Below the pieces are notes generated by a model, which was not told where the DNA came from, did not search any database, and saw only the letters and a list, made by a program, of their open reading frames with translations. This document shows, in pieces, positions 6,817 through 16,196 of a stretch of 19,815 nucleotides of DNA (its first letter is position 1; every line of letters starts with the position of its first letter). Location of the stretch: contig DSBF01000366.1 in NCBI GenBank assembly GCA_011049495.1, forward strand, positions 1 through 19,815. Reading direction: 5' to 3'. The DNA comes from Ignavibacteria bacterium (GTDB lineage Bacteria > Bacteroidota > Ignavibacteria > Ignavibacteriales > Melioribacteraceae). The translations under genes and the position numbers were made by a program.

Positions 6817-8046
6817 TTAGTCGTACCGTTTTCTGTTTTTATGAATATTAAGTGCAATACCGATTAAAGTCATGTTAGCAATCAACGAACTGCCTCCGTA
6901 ACTTAAAAACGGAAGAGGTAGACCAATTACAGGTGTCACCCCAACGTTCATTCCGATATTAATAGCAAAGTGAATAAATAATAAAACTAAAACTCCCATA
7001 ACAACCAAACTAGAAAAATGATCCCTCGCTACACTTGCTAGTTTAAGCAGCCGGGTGAATATCAAAAGAAATAATATTATTACAATTACACTACCGATGA
7101 AACCGAATTCTTCACCCACCACACAATAAATAAAATCGGTCCACTGTTCGGGAATAAAACGAAGTTGTGTTTGATTACCCTCTAAAAAACCTTTACCGAC
7201 TAATCCGCCTGAACCTATTGCAACTTTAGCTTGCAATGCATTATAACCCGCTCCAAGCGGATCTGCATTAGGGTCCAAAAAAGTTTCAATTCTTTTCTGT
7301 TGATGCGGTTGAAGAATGTGATATAAATAATCAAAGAAAAATGCGGCGGCAATATTTACGACAAATACTGTCGCACTGACAAACAAATCTCTCTTAAAGT
7401 AGATTAAAAGTAACAGAATTAAACCCAGAGCAATAAACATCGGGAGTGTTCCGAAAACAGACGCAAACATTACAACACCCGGAGAAAGGACAACAAATAA
7501 ACCGAATAGACTAATACCCCCCCAAAAGAGCATGAACAAAGTCAATAATGCGAATACAATTGCAGTTCCTGTATCGGGCTGCATCATAATCAAAGCAATA
7601 GGTAAAAATCCGATCCCCAAAATAATTGCTAAATCTTTTACACTATTTATGTCTGTTTGTTTTCTTGATATCCAATATGATAAAAAAAGTATAACACCGA
7701 TTTTTGCAAATTCAGATGGCTGCATACCAAGAGTACCGACACCAAGCCAGCTTTTAGAACCATAAACGGTTTTACCCATCAATAAAACAAGAACTAAAGT
7801 AGCAAGAGAAAAAATATATGCAGGAATCGCAATAATACGATAAACATGCGGCGGAATAAAATATGCAATTAAAAGTGCAGCTAATGAAAGAAAAAACCAA
7901 AAGAACTGTCTATCAAAATTACCTTGTGCCGTAGGATGGTTAATTGTAGAACTATAGATTGCCAGAAGTCCAAATACAATTAGAAATATACTTGGCAGTA
8001 AAAGTCCCAAGTCAAGTTTATCTTGTAATTTGGCTCCTATGCGCAT
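6817..8046 (-). CDS. rodA: Rod-shape peptidoglycan glycosyltransferase RodA (SEDS)
   Basis: A polytopic inner-membrane protein of 409 residues with about ten hydrophobic segments. RodA polymerises glycan strands from lipid II during side-wall elongation, working with PBP2. SEDS landmarks are present: MQPSEFAKIG (108-117), QPDTGTA (156-162), the periplasmic segment ADPLGAGYNALQAKVAIGSG (261-280), whose Asp262 lies where the essential SEDS aspartate is expected, then GLVGKGF (281-287), the QWTDFIYCVVGEEFG stretch (301-315) and the terminal signature PVIGLPLPFLSYGGSS (372-387). The start ATG at 8046 directly abuts the mrdA stop, so translation is probably coupled. Length and motif order match RodA better than FtsW, and the mreBCD-mrdA neighbourhood confirms it. 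Confidence 0.96.
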   Translation of the reverse strand: MRIGAKLQDKLDLGLLLPSIFLIVFGLLAIYSSTINHPTAQGNFDRQFFWFFLSLAALLIAYFIPPHVYRIIAIPAYIFSLATLVLVLLMGKTVYGSKSWLGVGTLGMQPSEFAKIGVILFLSYWISRKQTDINSVKDLAIILGIGFLPIALIMMQPDTGTAIVFALLTLFMLFWGGISLFGLFVVLSPGVVMFASVFGTLPMFIALGLILLLLIYFKRDLFVSATVFVVNIAAAFFFDYLYHILQPHQQKRIETFLDPNADPLGAGYNALQAKVAIGSGGLVGKGFLEGNQTQLRFIPEQWTDFIYCVVGEEFGFIGSVIVIILFLLIFTRLLKLASVARDHFSSLVVMGVLVLLFIHFAINIGMNVGVTPVIGLPLPFLSYGGSSLIANMTLIGIALNIHKNRKRYD

Positions 8047-9849
8047 TTAATTTGCCCTTGCAACTTTTTCCTTAAATGAATCTTTCTTTATTTCATTTTT
8101 ATCCAAGTATGCTTTTATTACCTCCCGTGCAATTGGAGCCGCATGCGTATTCCCGAATCCAACATTTTCAACGAGTACGGCTATAGCAATTTTAGGATCT
8201 TTAGAAGGTGCATATCCGACAAACAATGCATGGTTTTTTCCATGCGGATTTTGTGACGTTCCAGTCTTACCCGAAACTTCTATATTATCCAGTTTAGCAT
8301 TGCCTGCGGTTCCACCCGGTTCATTAACAGCTTTAAACATCCCCTCTTGAATGAGGTCAAAAACTTTTTGCTTGATATCTAATTCAATTTTGTTAAAAGA
8401 TAACGGAATTATTTCCGAAGTATATTTATCGATATATGCTCTTACAAAATGAGGTTCGTAACTTTTTCCATTATTAGCGATTAATGCAGTATATTTTGCG
8501 AGCTGCAATGGTGAAGCACCTAATTCTCCCTGCCCGATTCCCAAACTAACAAGAAAGCCTTTCGTCCATTTCCCTTTACCATAAACTCTATCATAATAAG
8601 CTGAATCGGGCAAAATGCCAGGTGATTCCTCTTGAATATCAATCCCGGTTCTTTTTCCAAAACCAAATTGTTTGCCATAATCAGACCATTTTTCCAAACC
8701 AATTTTTAATATTAACTGATAGAAAAAAGTATTGCATGATTTTTTGATAGCTTCTACAACTCCTATTCTACCATGGACATGCATACATTTAAAGAATCTA
8801 TCACCGAATTGCAAACCTCCGGGGCAATTTATTGTCGTATGCTCGGTAATAACCCCGGCATCAAGAGCCGCAATTGCCGATAACATTTTGAAAGTTGAGC
8901 CAGGTGGATAAATTGATTGAGTAGCTCTATTAAATATCGGTTTATCCATATCGCTGCTCAATGAATCCCAGTATTCGGAAGAAGTAACAGAAGCAAATTT
9001 AGAAAGATCAAATGATGGCGAACTAACAAAAGCAATTATTTCTCCGGTAGTTGGTTCAACAGCGACCAATGCTCCTCTTTTTCCTTCAAATAATTTTTCT
9101 GCCATTAGTTGTGCATCGGCGTCTAACCCAAGAATTAAATCATTTCCTTTAGACGGGGGTATATCTTCCTTACCTTCCAAATATCTTCCGATTGTTCTCT
9201 GCCTTGAATCAACTAGAGTGAGTGAGTATCCTTTATTACCTCTCAAAATTTCTTCGTATTGTTTTTCAATACCACTGAAACCAATATAATCACCCATGTT
9301 GTAAATTGATCTTCTTTCACGAAGCTGTGATGCAGATATTTCCTTTGTATAACCAAAAATGTGTGAACCATTAATACCAAAGGAGTAATCCCTCTGCAGT
9401 TCAATATCATAATCAATACCTTCGAGCATTTCTTTATTTTCATTAAGCCAAGCCATAAAGGCAAAATCGGAGTTACGCCTAATTTTTACAGGGATATGAG
9501 GTGAATATCTTTTGTTTGCCTCCAATATATTTGAAATATAACCGGGGCGAACGTTAAGTACACTTTCAATTAATGTATTTTGTTTGACATTATATTCTGA
9601 AGGAAGTACTTCGATTGAAAAAGCAGGTTTGTTGCTTACTATTACGTTAAAATTTCTATCGTAAAAAACACCGCGCGGGGCAGGAATCAATTTTTTCTTA
9701 ACACTATTCTCCATTGATTTTTCAACATAAAAATAATTATCCAGCATTTGCATCTTGAATAATTGGAATATGACAATAGCAGTAAAACCAATTATCATGA
9801 AACTGAGAATTCTTTTTCTAATAATAAAACCTGAGCTGCTATCATTCAT
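8047..9849 (-). CDS. mrdA: Penicillin-binding protein 2, elongasome transpeptidase
   Basis: PBP2 cross-links new peptidoglycan beside RodA. The 600-residue class B protein has a short cytoplasmic tail and one membrane anchor (about 13-31). It then has a pedestal/dimerisation region opening with APRGVFYDRNFNVIVSNKP (57-75), and a transpeptidase domain from about 255. The active-site triad is complete: S318-T-F-K321 in YPPGSTFK, S371-C-N373 and K528-T-G530 in VSGKTGTSQNPHG. The segment DYIGFSGIEKQYEEILRG (187-204) is the usual class B PBP landmark. The start overlaps the mreD stop in an ATGA arrangement, and rodA follows without a gap. Cys341 and Cys355 in the transpeptidase domain (NCPGGL...FFKCMHVHG) resemble the paired cysteines seen in other PBP2 proteins. 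Confidence 0.96.
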   Translation of the reverse strand: MNDSSSGFIIRKRILSFMIIGFTAIVIFQLFKMQMLDNYFYVEKSMENSVKKKLIPAPRGVFYDRNFNVIVSNKPAFSIEVLPSEYNVKQNTLIESVLNVRPGYISNILEANKRYSPHIPVKIRRNSDFAFMAWLNENKEMLEGIDYDIELQRDYSFGINGSHIFGYTKEISASQLRERRSIYNMGDYIGFSGIEKQYEEILRGNKGYSLTLVDSRQRTIGRYLEGKEDIPPSKGNDLILGLDADAQLMAEKLFEGKRGALVAVEPTTGEIIAFVSSPSFDLSKFASVTSSEYWDSLSSDMDKPIFNRATQSIYPPGSTFKMLSAIAALDAGVITEHTTINCPGGLQFGDRFFKCMHVHGRIGVVEAIKKSCNTFFYQLILKIGLEKWSDYGKQFGFGKRTGIDIQEESPGILPDSAYYDRVYGKGKWTKGFLVSLGIGQGELGASPLQLAKYTALIANNGKSYEPHFVRAYIDKYTSEIIPLSFNKIELDIKQKVFDLIQEGMFKAVNEPGGTAGNAKLDNIEVSGKTGTSQNPHGKNHALFVGYAPSKDPKIAIAVLVENVGFGNTHAAPIAREVIKAYLDKNEIKKDSFKEKVARAN

Positions 9850-10331
9850 AAAAATTTTCTCTTTGGTAAACTTATAATTATTAATGCACCGACAACCGAA
9901 GTATATATTGCAGGAAACAGACTTTTTTCAAAAATCATAAAAACAATTCCAACCGACTGGTTATCGGTAAAAATACCATTAAAGAATGAGTCAATAAAGG
10001 CAGATAAAAATACAATAAGCGAAAAATTCATTACAGCCATATTTGCTTCAATTTTATTTTCGTTATAAAAATAACCCGCAGTAAATGCCGCTATAGTTTT
10101 AGAGAACATTGAAAGTCCGAGTAAATTACCCGAGAACAAATCAAAAAGAAATCCTAACAGTGCGCCTGCAATTGTACCGTGAAGTTGACCTTCCGATAAA
10201 GTAAAATAGACAAGTAATATAACAATAAGATCGGGAGTAAAATGATCAATTGAAATCAACGGTACTAATGCTAATTGTAAAATTAAAGTAGGAATAAAAA
10301 TCAGAAAATAGTTTATGTACTCTTTTTTCAT
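9846..10331 (-). CDS. mreD: Rod-shape-determining protein MreD
   Basis: A 161-residue hydrophobic protein with about five membrane segments. MreD is the small integral-membrane partner in the MreBCD complex that links the MreB filaments to the peptidoglycan synthases. The weakly conserved family pattern is visible: PDLIVILLVYFTLSEGQLHG (33-52) followed by a Gly-rich membrane segment, AGALLGFLFDLFSGNLLG (55-72). Its sequence alone would give only a moderate assignment, but its place between mreC and mrdA makes the call secure. It overlaps both neighbours by 4 bp (ATGA on each side), which implies strict translational coupling. No Shine-Dalgarno sequence is needed or obvious. Confidence 0.9.
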   Translation of the reverse strand: MKKEYINYFLIFIPTLILQLALVPLISIDHFTPDLIVILLVYFTLSEGQLHGTIAGALLGFLFDLFSGNLLGLSMFSKTIAAFTAGYFYNENKIEANMAVMNFSLIVFLSAFIDSFFNGIFTDNQSVGIVFMIFEKSLFPAIYTSVVGALIIISLPKRKFL

Positions 10332-11164
10332 TTAATTCTCTTCAACAAATTTGTTTCGAGTGTATCGATCTGTGTATTCTTTACAAAGCGTACAACAAAT
10401 AAATTTTTTACGGCTTGAACATTCGCAAACGGTTTTACATATATAAAACTAAGTAAACCGGAAACTTCTGTTTCTTTTTCGACAATAATACCAACAGGTA
10501 TTGCCGGCGGAAGAATTGTGCTAAACTCGGAAGTTTCGATCCTATCACCAATCTGCATATCAAAAGTTGTCGGAATATTTTTGATTACGTGCCTTTGTCC
10601 GTTCCAGCTTAAAATCCCGTTTATACCTGAACGCTGGTTTGTAACTGCCACATTAAGCGAAATATTTTCAAGTGTTCTAACAGATGAAAAATCTGCCGCA
10701 GTGCCGATTATTAAACCGACAAGTCCTTGTTCATTAATAACAGGCATTCCAACTTCCACCCCATGTTTGGAACCAACATTAATAATAAAATTTCCTTCAA
10801 TTTTCGAAGTCAATTTAGAAATCACATCAGCAGCTAAAAGGTTGTATGCTAAGGTATCCTTCATTTCCAACATTTTTCTAAGATGTTCGTTTTGAAGTGC
10901 GTGATTTCGAAGTTTATTAACTTCGAGCATAAGTTCGGCATTTTCTAATCTTAATCTTGCAGTTTCAGTATCACTTTTAAAAATATTAGTAATCGAATGA
11001 ACGGTTGAAGTAACATAAGCAAAGGTGCCGAAGGAAATAGCTCTAAAACGTTCGATACCGGGATTATTATTTATTGAAAGCAAGAAGAGACTAATTAAAA
11101 GAAGTACAACAAGTGTGATATATTCCTTAAAGTTCGCAAGTAGTTTTCTAAAGAATTTTTGCAT
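10328..11164 (-). CDS. mreC: Rod-shape-determining protein MreC
   Basis: A 278-residue bitopic protein. It has one membrane segment (about 15-31), a periplasmic coiled coil (about 65-105, with ARLRLENAELMLEVNKLRN) and a beta-rich domain. The family core is visible in FIINVGSKHGVEVGMPVINE (125-144) and GLVGLIIGTAADFSSVRTL (146-164), then the GDRIETSEFSTILPPAIPVG stretch (206-225). MreC forms periplasmic filaments that activate PBP2/RodA. Its ATG shares one base with the mreB stop (TAATG), and its own TGA overlaps mreD in an ATGA arrangement. Length and domain order are normal, and nothing suggests truncation. Confidence 0.95.
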   Translation of the reverse strand: MQKFFRKLLANFKEYITLVVLLLISLFLLSINNNPGIERFRAISFGTFAYVTSTVHSITNIFKSDTETARLRLENAELMLEVNKLRNHALQNEHLRKMLEMKDTLAYNLLAADVISKLTSKIEGNFIINVGSKHGVEVGMPVINEQGLVGLIIGTAADFSSVRTLENISLNVAVTNQRSGINGILSWNGQRHVIKNIPTTFDMQIGDRIETSEFSTILPPAIPVGIIVEKETEVSGLLSFIYVKPFANVQAVKNLFVVRFVKNTQIDTLETNLLKRIK

Positions 11165-12189
11165 TAGTAACTTCGTTTACGAATAAAAACTTTTGAATAT
11201 TTATTCATATTATCAATTGATTTACCGGCACCGCGGACAACAGCAGTAAGCGGATCATCAGCCACGTGAACCGGCAAATTTGTTTCCATTCTAATTCGTT
11301 CATCCAAACCTTTTAACAACGCACCGCCGCCTGTTAACATAACACCTCTATCCAGAATATCGGCGGAGAGTTCGGGGGGAGTTCTTTCCAGACTTTGTTT
11401 GACCGCTTCAACTATTTGTACAACATTTTCGTTAAGAGCTTCTCTAATTTCCACTGAACTTACTTCGGCAGTTTTCGGAATACCTTCGACTAAATCTCTA
11501 CCTTTAACCTGAATTGTAACTTCCTCTTTAAGAGGGACGGCAGAACCAACTTCGCATTTGATTGATTCTGCAGTGCGTTCGCCGATTAATAAATTGTAAT
11601 TCTTTTTGAAGAACTGCATGATAGCGTTATTCATTTCATCACCGGCAATACGAATCGATTCTTCATTAACAATACCGGATAGAGCAATAACCGCAATCTC
11701 TGTAGTACCACCGCCGATATCAATTATCATATTACCAACGGGCGCATCAACATCGATACCAATTCCAATTGCTGCCGCCATAGGCTCGGCGATTAAGTGA
11801 ACTTCTTTTGCACCGGCGTGTTCGGCACTATCTCGAACCGCTCTTTTTTCAACTTCTGTTACACCGCTTGGTACGGCAACAATAATTCTTCTGCTGGCAA
11901 ATCCACTTGAACTAACTTTTTTGATAAACGCACGAATCATACCTTCTGCAATTTCAAAATCTGCAATCACTCCGTCGCGCATGGGACGAGATACTCTAAT
12001 CTCTCTATGTTCTCTTCCTTGCATTTCTTTTGCTTCATTACCAAGAGCAATAATTCTTTTTGTATTTCTATCGAAAGCAACAATCGATGGTTCATTCAAA
12101 ACAATACCCTTGCCTTTGATATAAATTAAAGTATTTGCCGTTCCTAAATCTATAGCAATGTCGGTTGCAAAGAAGTCAAATAATCCCAT
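11164..12189 (-). CDS. mreB: Actin-like cell-shape protein MreB
   Basis: A 341-residue bacterial actin that polymerises under the inner membrane and positions the elongasome. The nucleotide-binding motifs are phosphate-1 DLGTANTL (14-21), the connecting helix region AEPMAAAIG (134-142), phosphate-2 DIGGGTTEIAV (157-167) and the adenosine motif TGGGALLKGLD (286-296). The N-terminal MGLFDFFATD is the short amphipathic membrane-contact segment typical of MreB. TAAGAGGAAAC precedes the ATG, a good Shine-Dalgarno sequence. The gap to the purH stop is 8 bp, so mreB is probably read from the upstream purine-gene transcript unless a promoter lies within purH. It is highly conserved and complete. Confidence 0.98.
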   Translation of the reverse strand: MGLFDFFATDIAIDLGTANTLIYIKGKGIVLNEPSIVAFDRNTKRIIALGNEAKEMQGREHREIRVSRPMRDGVIADFEIAEGMIRAFIKKVSSSGFASRRIIVAVPSGVTEVEKRAVRDSAEHAGAKEVHLIAEPMAAAIGIGIDVDAPVGNMIIDIGGGTTEIAVIALSGIVNEESIRIAGDEMNNAIMQFFKKNYNLLIGERTAESIKCEVGSAVPLKEEVTIQVKGRDLVEGIPKTAEVSSVEIREALNENVVQIVEAVKQSLERTPPELSADILDRGVMLTGGGALLKGLDERIRMETNLPVHVADDPLTAVVRGAGKSIDNMNKYSKVFIRKRSY

Positions 12190-12197
12190 GTTTCCTC

Positions 12198-13724
12198 TTA
12201 GTGTTTAAAGTTTCTGATTCCGGTAAATATCATTGTAACATTTTTTTCATTTGCCGCTTTAATAACTTCTTGATCACGCACAGAACCACCCGGTTGAATA
12301 ATTGCAGTTGCCCCTTGATCCGCAATAATTTCTATGCCATCTGGGAAAGGAAAAAATGCATCTGAAGCTGCGACCGAGCCTTTTAAGTCGTGTCCAAATT
12401 GTTTTGCTTTCTCAGCAGCAATTTTTGCAGAATCGATTCTTGACATTTGACCTGCACCCACCCCAACTGCTTTCATATCCTTAACATACACAATTGCATT
12501 CGATTTTGTGTGTTTGCAAACAGTCCATGCAAATTTTAAGTTTCGTAATTCATCTTCAGTATATTTTTTATCAGTTACTACTTTTAGAATATCATCGGTC
12601 AGTTTGGAATTATCCTGATCTTGAACTAAATAACCGCCGGGGAGTGAGCGAACTTGATAACTATTTTTATCAATCGATTTTATAGTTTTAAGCAATCGAC
12701 GATTTTTCTTTTTCATAAGAAGTTCAAGAGCATCTGCATCAAAACTCGGTGCGACAATAATTTCTAAAAAAATTTCATTCAACTTTTCCGCAGTTTTGAA
12801 ATCAACTTTACGATTGAATGCCACAATTCCGCCGAATGCAGAGACAGGATCGCAAGACAGAGCTTTTTCATAAGCTGTATATACATTATCAGCCAAAGCT
12901 GCGCCGCATGGATTAGTATGTTTAATTATTGCACATGCTGTTTCTTCAAAGTCAGAAACCAATTCTGCTGCGGATATTAAATCTACAATATTGTTGAAGG
13001 ATAGTTCTTTACCGTGAAGTAATTCAAAATATTCTTCAAAGTCACCATAAACAAAAGCTTTTTGATGTGGATTTTCTCCGTAACGTAATTCATTTTTCAT
13101 CGGGACATTAATTCGCAAATCTTTTTTTGGTTGGTTGAATTCTGATTCAAAAAAGTCGGCTATTAAAGTATCATAAAATGATGTGTGGGCAAATGCTTCA
13201 TAAGCTAATTTTTGTCTGGTCTCAAGTTTAACTTCACCGTTTTCAATCTCACTCAAAAAACTTTCATATTGATTTGGGTTTGTAATAACAGAAACATACT
13301 GATGATTTTTAGCCGCCGCTCTAATTAAACTTGGTCCGCCAATATCAATGTTTTCAATTTTTGTTTGTAAATCAATATCATTTCTTTTTACAACTTCGGG
13401 GAAAGGATAAAGATTCACACAAACTATATCAATCGGGAATACGTCGTTGTCTTTAGCTTCGTTGAGATCGGACTGATTATCACGTCTCATTAGAATCCCA
13501 CCGAATACTTTCGGCTGCAAGGTTTTTACACGTCCGCTGAATATTTCAGGGAAAGATGCAAATGATTCGATTTTTGTAACGTTTGTTCCGGATTCTTCAA
13601 TAACTTTTGCTGTGTTTCCTGTTGCAATTATTTCATAACCAAGTTTTGTAAGGCGGGCTGCAAGATTTGTAATATTAGTTTTGTCGGATACACTGATTAA
13701 TGCTAACTTCTTCAAAATTTTCAC
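12198..13724 (-). CDS. purH: Bifunctional AICAR transformylase / IMP cyclohydrolase
   Basis: PurH performs the last two steps of IMP synthesis. The N-terminal MGS-like cyclohydrolase domain (about 1-150) shows ALISVSDKTN at 8-17, ATGNTAKVIEESG at 34-46 and NIDIGGPSLIRAAAKN at 125-140. The C-terminal transformylase domain shows LRYGENPHQKA (212-222) and the catalytic Lys-His pair in IKHTNPCG (266-273). The end GIRNFKH is the normal PurH terminus, and 508 residues is a normal length. The open frame begins with GTG immediately after the purN stop (TAGGTG), without a clear Shine-Dalgarno sequence, so it probably depends on purN translation. A TTG three codons on is the only nearby alternative and would not affect the domain. 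Confidence 0.96.
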   Translation of the reverse strand: MKILKKLALISVSDKTNITNLAARLTKLGYEIIATGNTAKVIEESGTNVTKIESFASFPEIFSGRVKTLQPKVFGGILMRRDNQSDLNEAKDNDVFPIDIVCVNLYPFPEVVKRNDIDLQTKIENIDIGGPSLIRAAAKNHQYVSVITNPNQYESFLSEIENGEVKLETRQKLAYEAFAHTSFYDTLIADFFESEFNQPKKDLRINVPMKNELRYGENPHQKAFVYGDFEEYFELLHGKELSFNNIVDLISAAELVSDFEETACAIIKHTNPCGAALADNVYTAYEKALSCDPVSAFGGIVAFNRKVDFKTAEKLNEIFLEIIVAPSFDADALELLMKKKNRRLLKTIKSIDKNSYQVRSLPGGYLVQDQDNSKLTDDILKVVTDKKYTEDELRNLKFAWTVCKHTKSNAIVYVKDMKAVGVGAGQMSRIDSAKIAAEKAKQFGHDLKGSVAASDAFFPFPDGIEIIADQGATAIIQPGGSVRDQEVIKAANEKNVTMIFTGIRNFKH

Positions 13725-14339
13725 CTATTCAATAACAACACGTTGATTTATGATTTTAACTTTTCCTTCCGCAAAGAGCTGAATAACCTCGGGTAAAAGT
13801 TGATGCTCAATTTTAAGAACTCTTTCGGCTATTTCTTCGGGTGTTTTAACATCGGAAATATCAACACATTTTTGTGCTATGATTTTTCCCTCATCATAAT
13901 TTTGATTAACAAAATGAACTGTTGCACCGCTTACTTTAGCCGAAGATTCAAGAACCGCTTTATGAACATTTATACCGTACATTCCTTTCCCGCCGAAAGA
14001 AGGCAGCAGAGCCGGGTGTATATTTATAATTCTGTTTTCAAACAGTTCAACAAAATCATCCGGAATTTTTTTCAAGAATCCGGCAAGAACAATTAGATCA
14101 ATTTCCAATTCAGATAACTTCTGAGACAAATCAAAAAAAGAAATCGCTTCATGATTATTGTTTGATGAAACAACAAAAGTTAGAATTGATTTATCTTTTG
14201 CAAAGCTTAAAGCCGGTGCGTCACTTTTATTACTAACTACTGTTAAAACAACTGCATTTAATTTCCTTGTTTCAATCGCATCGACAATTGATTTTAGATT
14301 TGACCCTCTACCGGAAACAAAAACCGCCAGTTTTAACAT
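13725..14339 (-). CDS. purN: Phosphoribosylglycinamide formyltransferase 1 (GAR transformylase)
   Basis: PurN transfers a formyl group from 10-formyl-THF to GAR, the third step of purine synthesis. The 204-residue protein is of normal size. The GAR-binding loop is VSGRGSNLKS (8-17). The catalytic pair sits in INIHPALLPSFGGKGMYG (Asn106, His108), followed by the catalytic Asp149 in NYDEGKIIAQ. GMYGINVHKAVLESSAKVSG is the usual folate-site stretch. It stands directly before purH with no gap, pairing two formyl-folate-dependent purine enzymes in one unit. The 110-bp spacer between it and pyrG shows no convincing terminator, so it could be transcribed from pyrG or from a promoter in that spacer. 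Confidence 0.96.
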   Translation of the reverse strand: MLKLAVFVSGRGSNLKSIVDAIETRKLNAVVLTVVSNKSDAPALSFAKDKSILTFVVSSNNNHEAISFFDLSQKLSELEIDLIVLAGFLKKIPDDFVELFENRIINIHPALLPSFGGKGMYGINVHKAVLESSAKVSGATVHFVNQNYDEGKIIAQKCVDISDVKTPEEIAERVLKIEHQLLPEVIQLFAEGKVKIINQRVVIE

Positions 14340-14449
14340 AGCTGAAATAAATTAGTGTGAAAAGTTATTCAAATCGAAAAAAAGAATCAATTAGGAAAGC
14401 TGCTAAATCAATAAAAATAAAAGATTTACGAAGAATTATTGATACTTAA

Positions 14450-16078
14450 TTAATTACTATTCTTTCTTTTCCGAAATTCAATTGCAGCAGAGACAAATTC
14501 TCTAAACAACGGATGGGCTTTAGTTGCTCTTGATTTTAATTCCGGGTGAAATTGACAAGCAACAAACCATGGATGTTCTTTTAATTCAATCATCTCAACA
14601 AGATCATTATCCGGTGAAACTCCGCTTATAACCATTCCATTAGTTTCAAGAACTTCTCTGTATTTATTATTCACTTCGTATCTATGACGATGACGTTCGG
14701 ATATCTTTTCTTTTTTATATGCTTGTTTTGCTTTAGTTCCTTTTTGTAAAACACATGGGAATGCACCAAGCCTCATAGAAGCTCCTTTAATTTTAACCTT
14801 AATCTGCTCGGGCATCAGATGAATAACATTAGATTTATTCTTAACGAACTCGGAACTGTTTGCATTTTTAATATCACAGACATTTCGAGCAAACTCGATT
14901 ACGGCACATTGCAACCCCAAGCATATTCCAAAGAAAGGAATATTATTCTCGCGGGCATATTTAATTGCTTTAATTTTTCCTTCTATTCCTCTTTCTCCAA
15001 ATCCGCCGGGTATAAGTAATCCATCGACACCGTTAAGTAAATTTGAAGATTCTTCTGTTTCGAATTTATCGGACTCGATAAAAGTTAAGTTAACTTTTAC
15101 ATCATTTTCAGCGCCTGCATGAATAAAAGCTTCGCTTATACTTTTATAAGAATCCTTGTAATCGGTATACTTACCGCAAATTGCAATATTAACAATACCC
15201 GAAGGATTTTTTATTTTGTTTACGAACTCACTCCATGCGTCGAGATTTATATTAATATCGGGAAGCTTTAATCTCTTTAAAACAATTCTATCCAAATCTT
15301 GATTGAATAAAACAAGAGGAACTTCATATATTGAAGAGCAGTCGTGTGCAGATACTACAGACTTTGAATCAACATTGCAGAACAAAGCAATTTTATTACG
15401 AATCTCTTGCGAGAGTTTCTTTTCCGATCTACATACGAGAATATTGGGCTGAATACCATATTCCAATAAATTTTTTACACTGTGCTGCGTAGGTTTTGTT
15501 TTTACTTCACCTGCAGAAGGAATATAAGGAACAAGTGTTACATGAATACTTATTGCATTTTTTCTGCCATACTCAAGCATTATTTGTCTTACGGCTTCAA
15601 TAAATGGAAGGCTTTCAATATCTCCAACTGTACCTCCAATTTCTGTAATAACGATATCATATTTCCCGCTTTTACCAAGATTGGTAATTCTGGATTTTAT
15701 TTCATCGGTTATATGAGGAATAACTTGAACTGTTGCACCAAGATAATCTCCGCGACGTTCTTTATTAATAACATCATAATAAACTTGCCCGGTTGTAGTA
15801 TTATTATCTTTGGACATATTGACATCGAGAAATCTTTCATAATGCCCGAGGTCTAGATCAGTTTCGGCTCCATCATCGGTTACATAAACTTCACCATGTT
15901 GAAACGGGCTCATTGTGCCTGGGTCAACATTGATATAAGGATCAAATTTTTGGATTGTAACGCTGTAACCCCGTTGTTTAAGAAGGAGTCCTAATGATGC
16001 CGCGGTGATACCTTTCCCAAGTGATGAAACAACACCACCGGTAATAAAAATATACTTTACTTTCTTCTTTAATTTCAT
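14450..16078 (-). CDS. pyrG: CTP synthase (glutamine-hydrolysing)
   Basis: PyrG aminates UTP to CTP using glutamine ammonia. The synthetase domain (1-270) opens with the P-loop-like FITGGVVSSLGKGITAASLG (11-30). It carries the CTP/UTP feedback and Mg site region SPFQHGEVYVTDDGAETD (57-74) and EIGGTVGDIES (146-156). The class I glutamine amidotransferase domain (about 295-535) has the oxyanion motif PGGFGERG (357-364), the nucleophile Cys386 in GICLGLQ, and His511 with Glu513 in QFHPELKSR. All catalytic residues are present and 542 residues is standard. It heads the leftward run that ends with pyrF. The spacer after it is 110 bp. The spacer to lepB upstream carries the lepB terminator, so pyrG needs its own promoter there. 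Confidence 0.98.
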   Translation of the reverse strand: MKLKKKVKYIFITGGVVSSLGKGITAASLGLLLKQRGYSVTIQKFDPYINVDPGTMSPFQHGEVYVTDDGAETDLDLGHYERFLDVNMSKDNNTTTGQVYYDVINKERRGDYLGATVQVIPHITDEIKSRITNLGKSGKYDIVITEIGGTVGDIESLPFIEAVRQIMLEYGRKNAISIHVTLVPYIPSAGEVKTKPTQHSVKNLLEYGIQPNILVCRSEKKLSQEIRNKIALFCNVDSKSVVSAHDCSSIYEVPLVLFNQDLDRIVLKRLKLPDININLDAWSEFVNKIKNPSGIVNIAICGKYTDYKDSYKSISEAFIHAGAENDVKVNLTFIESDKFETEESSNLLNGVDGLLIPGGFGERGIEGKIKAIKYARENNIPFFGICLGLQCAVIEFARNVCDIKNANSSEFVKNKSNVIHLMPEQIKVKIKGASMRLGAFPCVLQKGTKAKQAYKKEKISERHRHRYEVNNKYREVLETNGMVISGVSPDNDLVEMIELKEHPWFVACQFHPELKSRATKAHPLFREFVSAAIEFRKRKNSN

Positions 16079-16121
16079 AAGTGTCGGGATGATGTAAGAA
16101 AAACCTTTTGGGGATTAAAGA

Positions 16122-16158
16122 TAAAAAAAAAATGGGATATGTCTATAACAATCCCATT
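16122..16158 (-). terminator. Intrinsic terminator of lepB
   Basis: Read on the minus strand, AATGGGAT ... ATCCCATT forms an 8-bp stem. It extends inwards by TGT/ACA across a single bulged T, leaving a 5-base loop. It is followed at once by an uninterrupted run of T residues (the A-run at 16123-16131 on plus). It lies about 40 bp beyond the lepB stop and 44 bp before the pyrG start, so it separates lepB from the pyrG operon. Confidence 0.85.
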
Positions 16159-16196
16159 AATTTGTGAAACTTTTTAAAATAATTTTCTATAATTGA

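Noticed and set aside
6813..6857. An upstream ATG would extend pyrF by 15 residues.
   Set aside because: It would overlap rodA by 41 bp and adds residues without family resemblance. The ATG at 6812, 4 bp after the rodA stop, fits PyrF.
14340..14449. A possible terminator or small RNA between pyrG and purN.
   Set aside because: The spacer is AT-rich with A-runs but has no stable stem followed by a T-run in the right direction.
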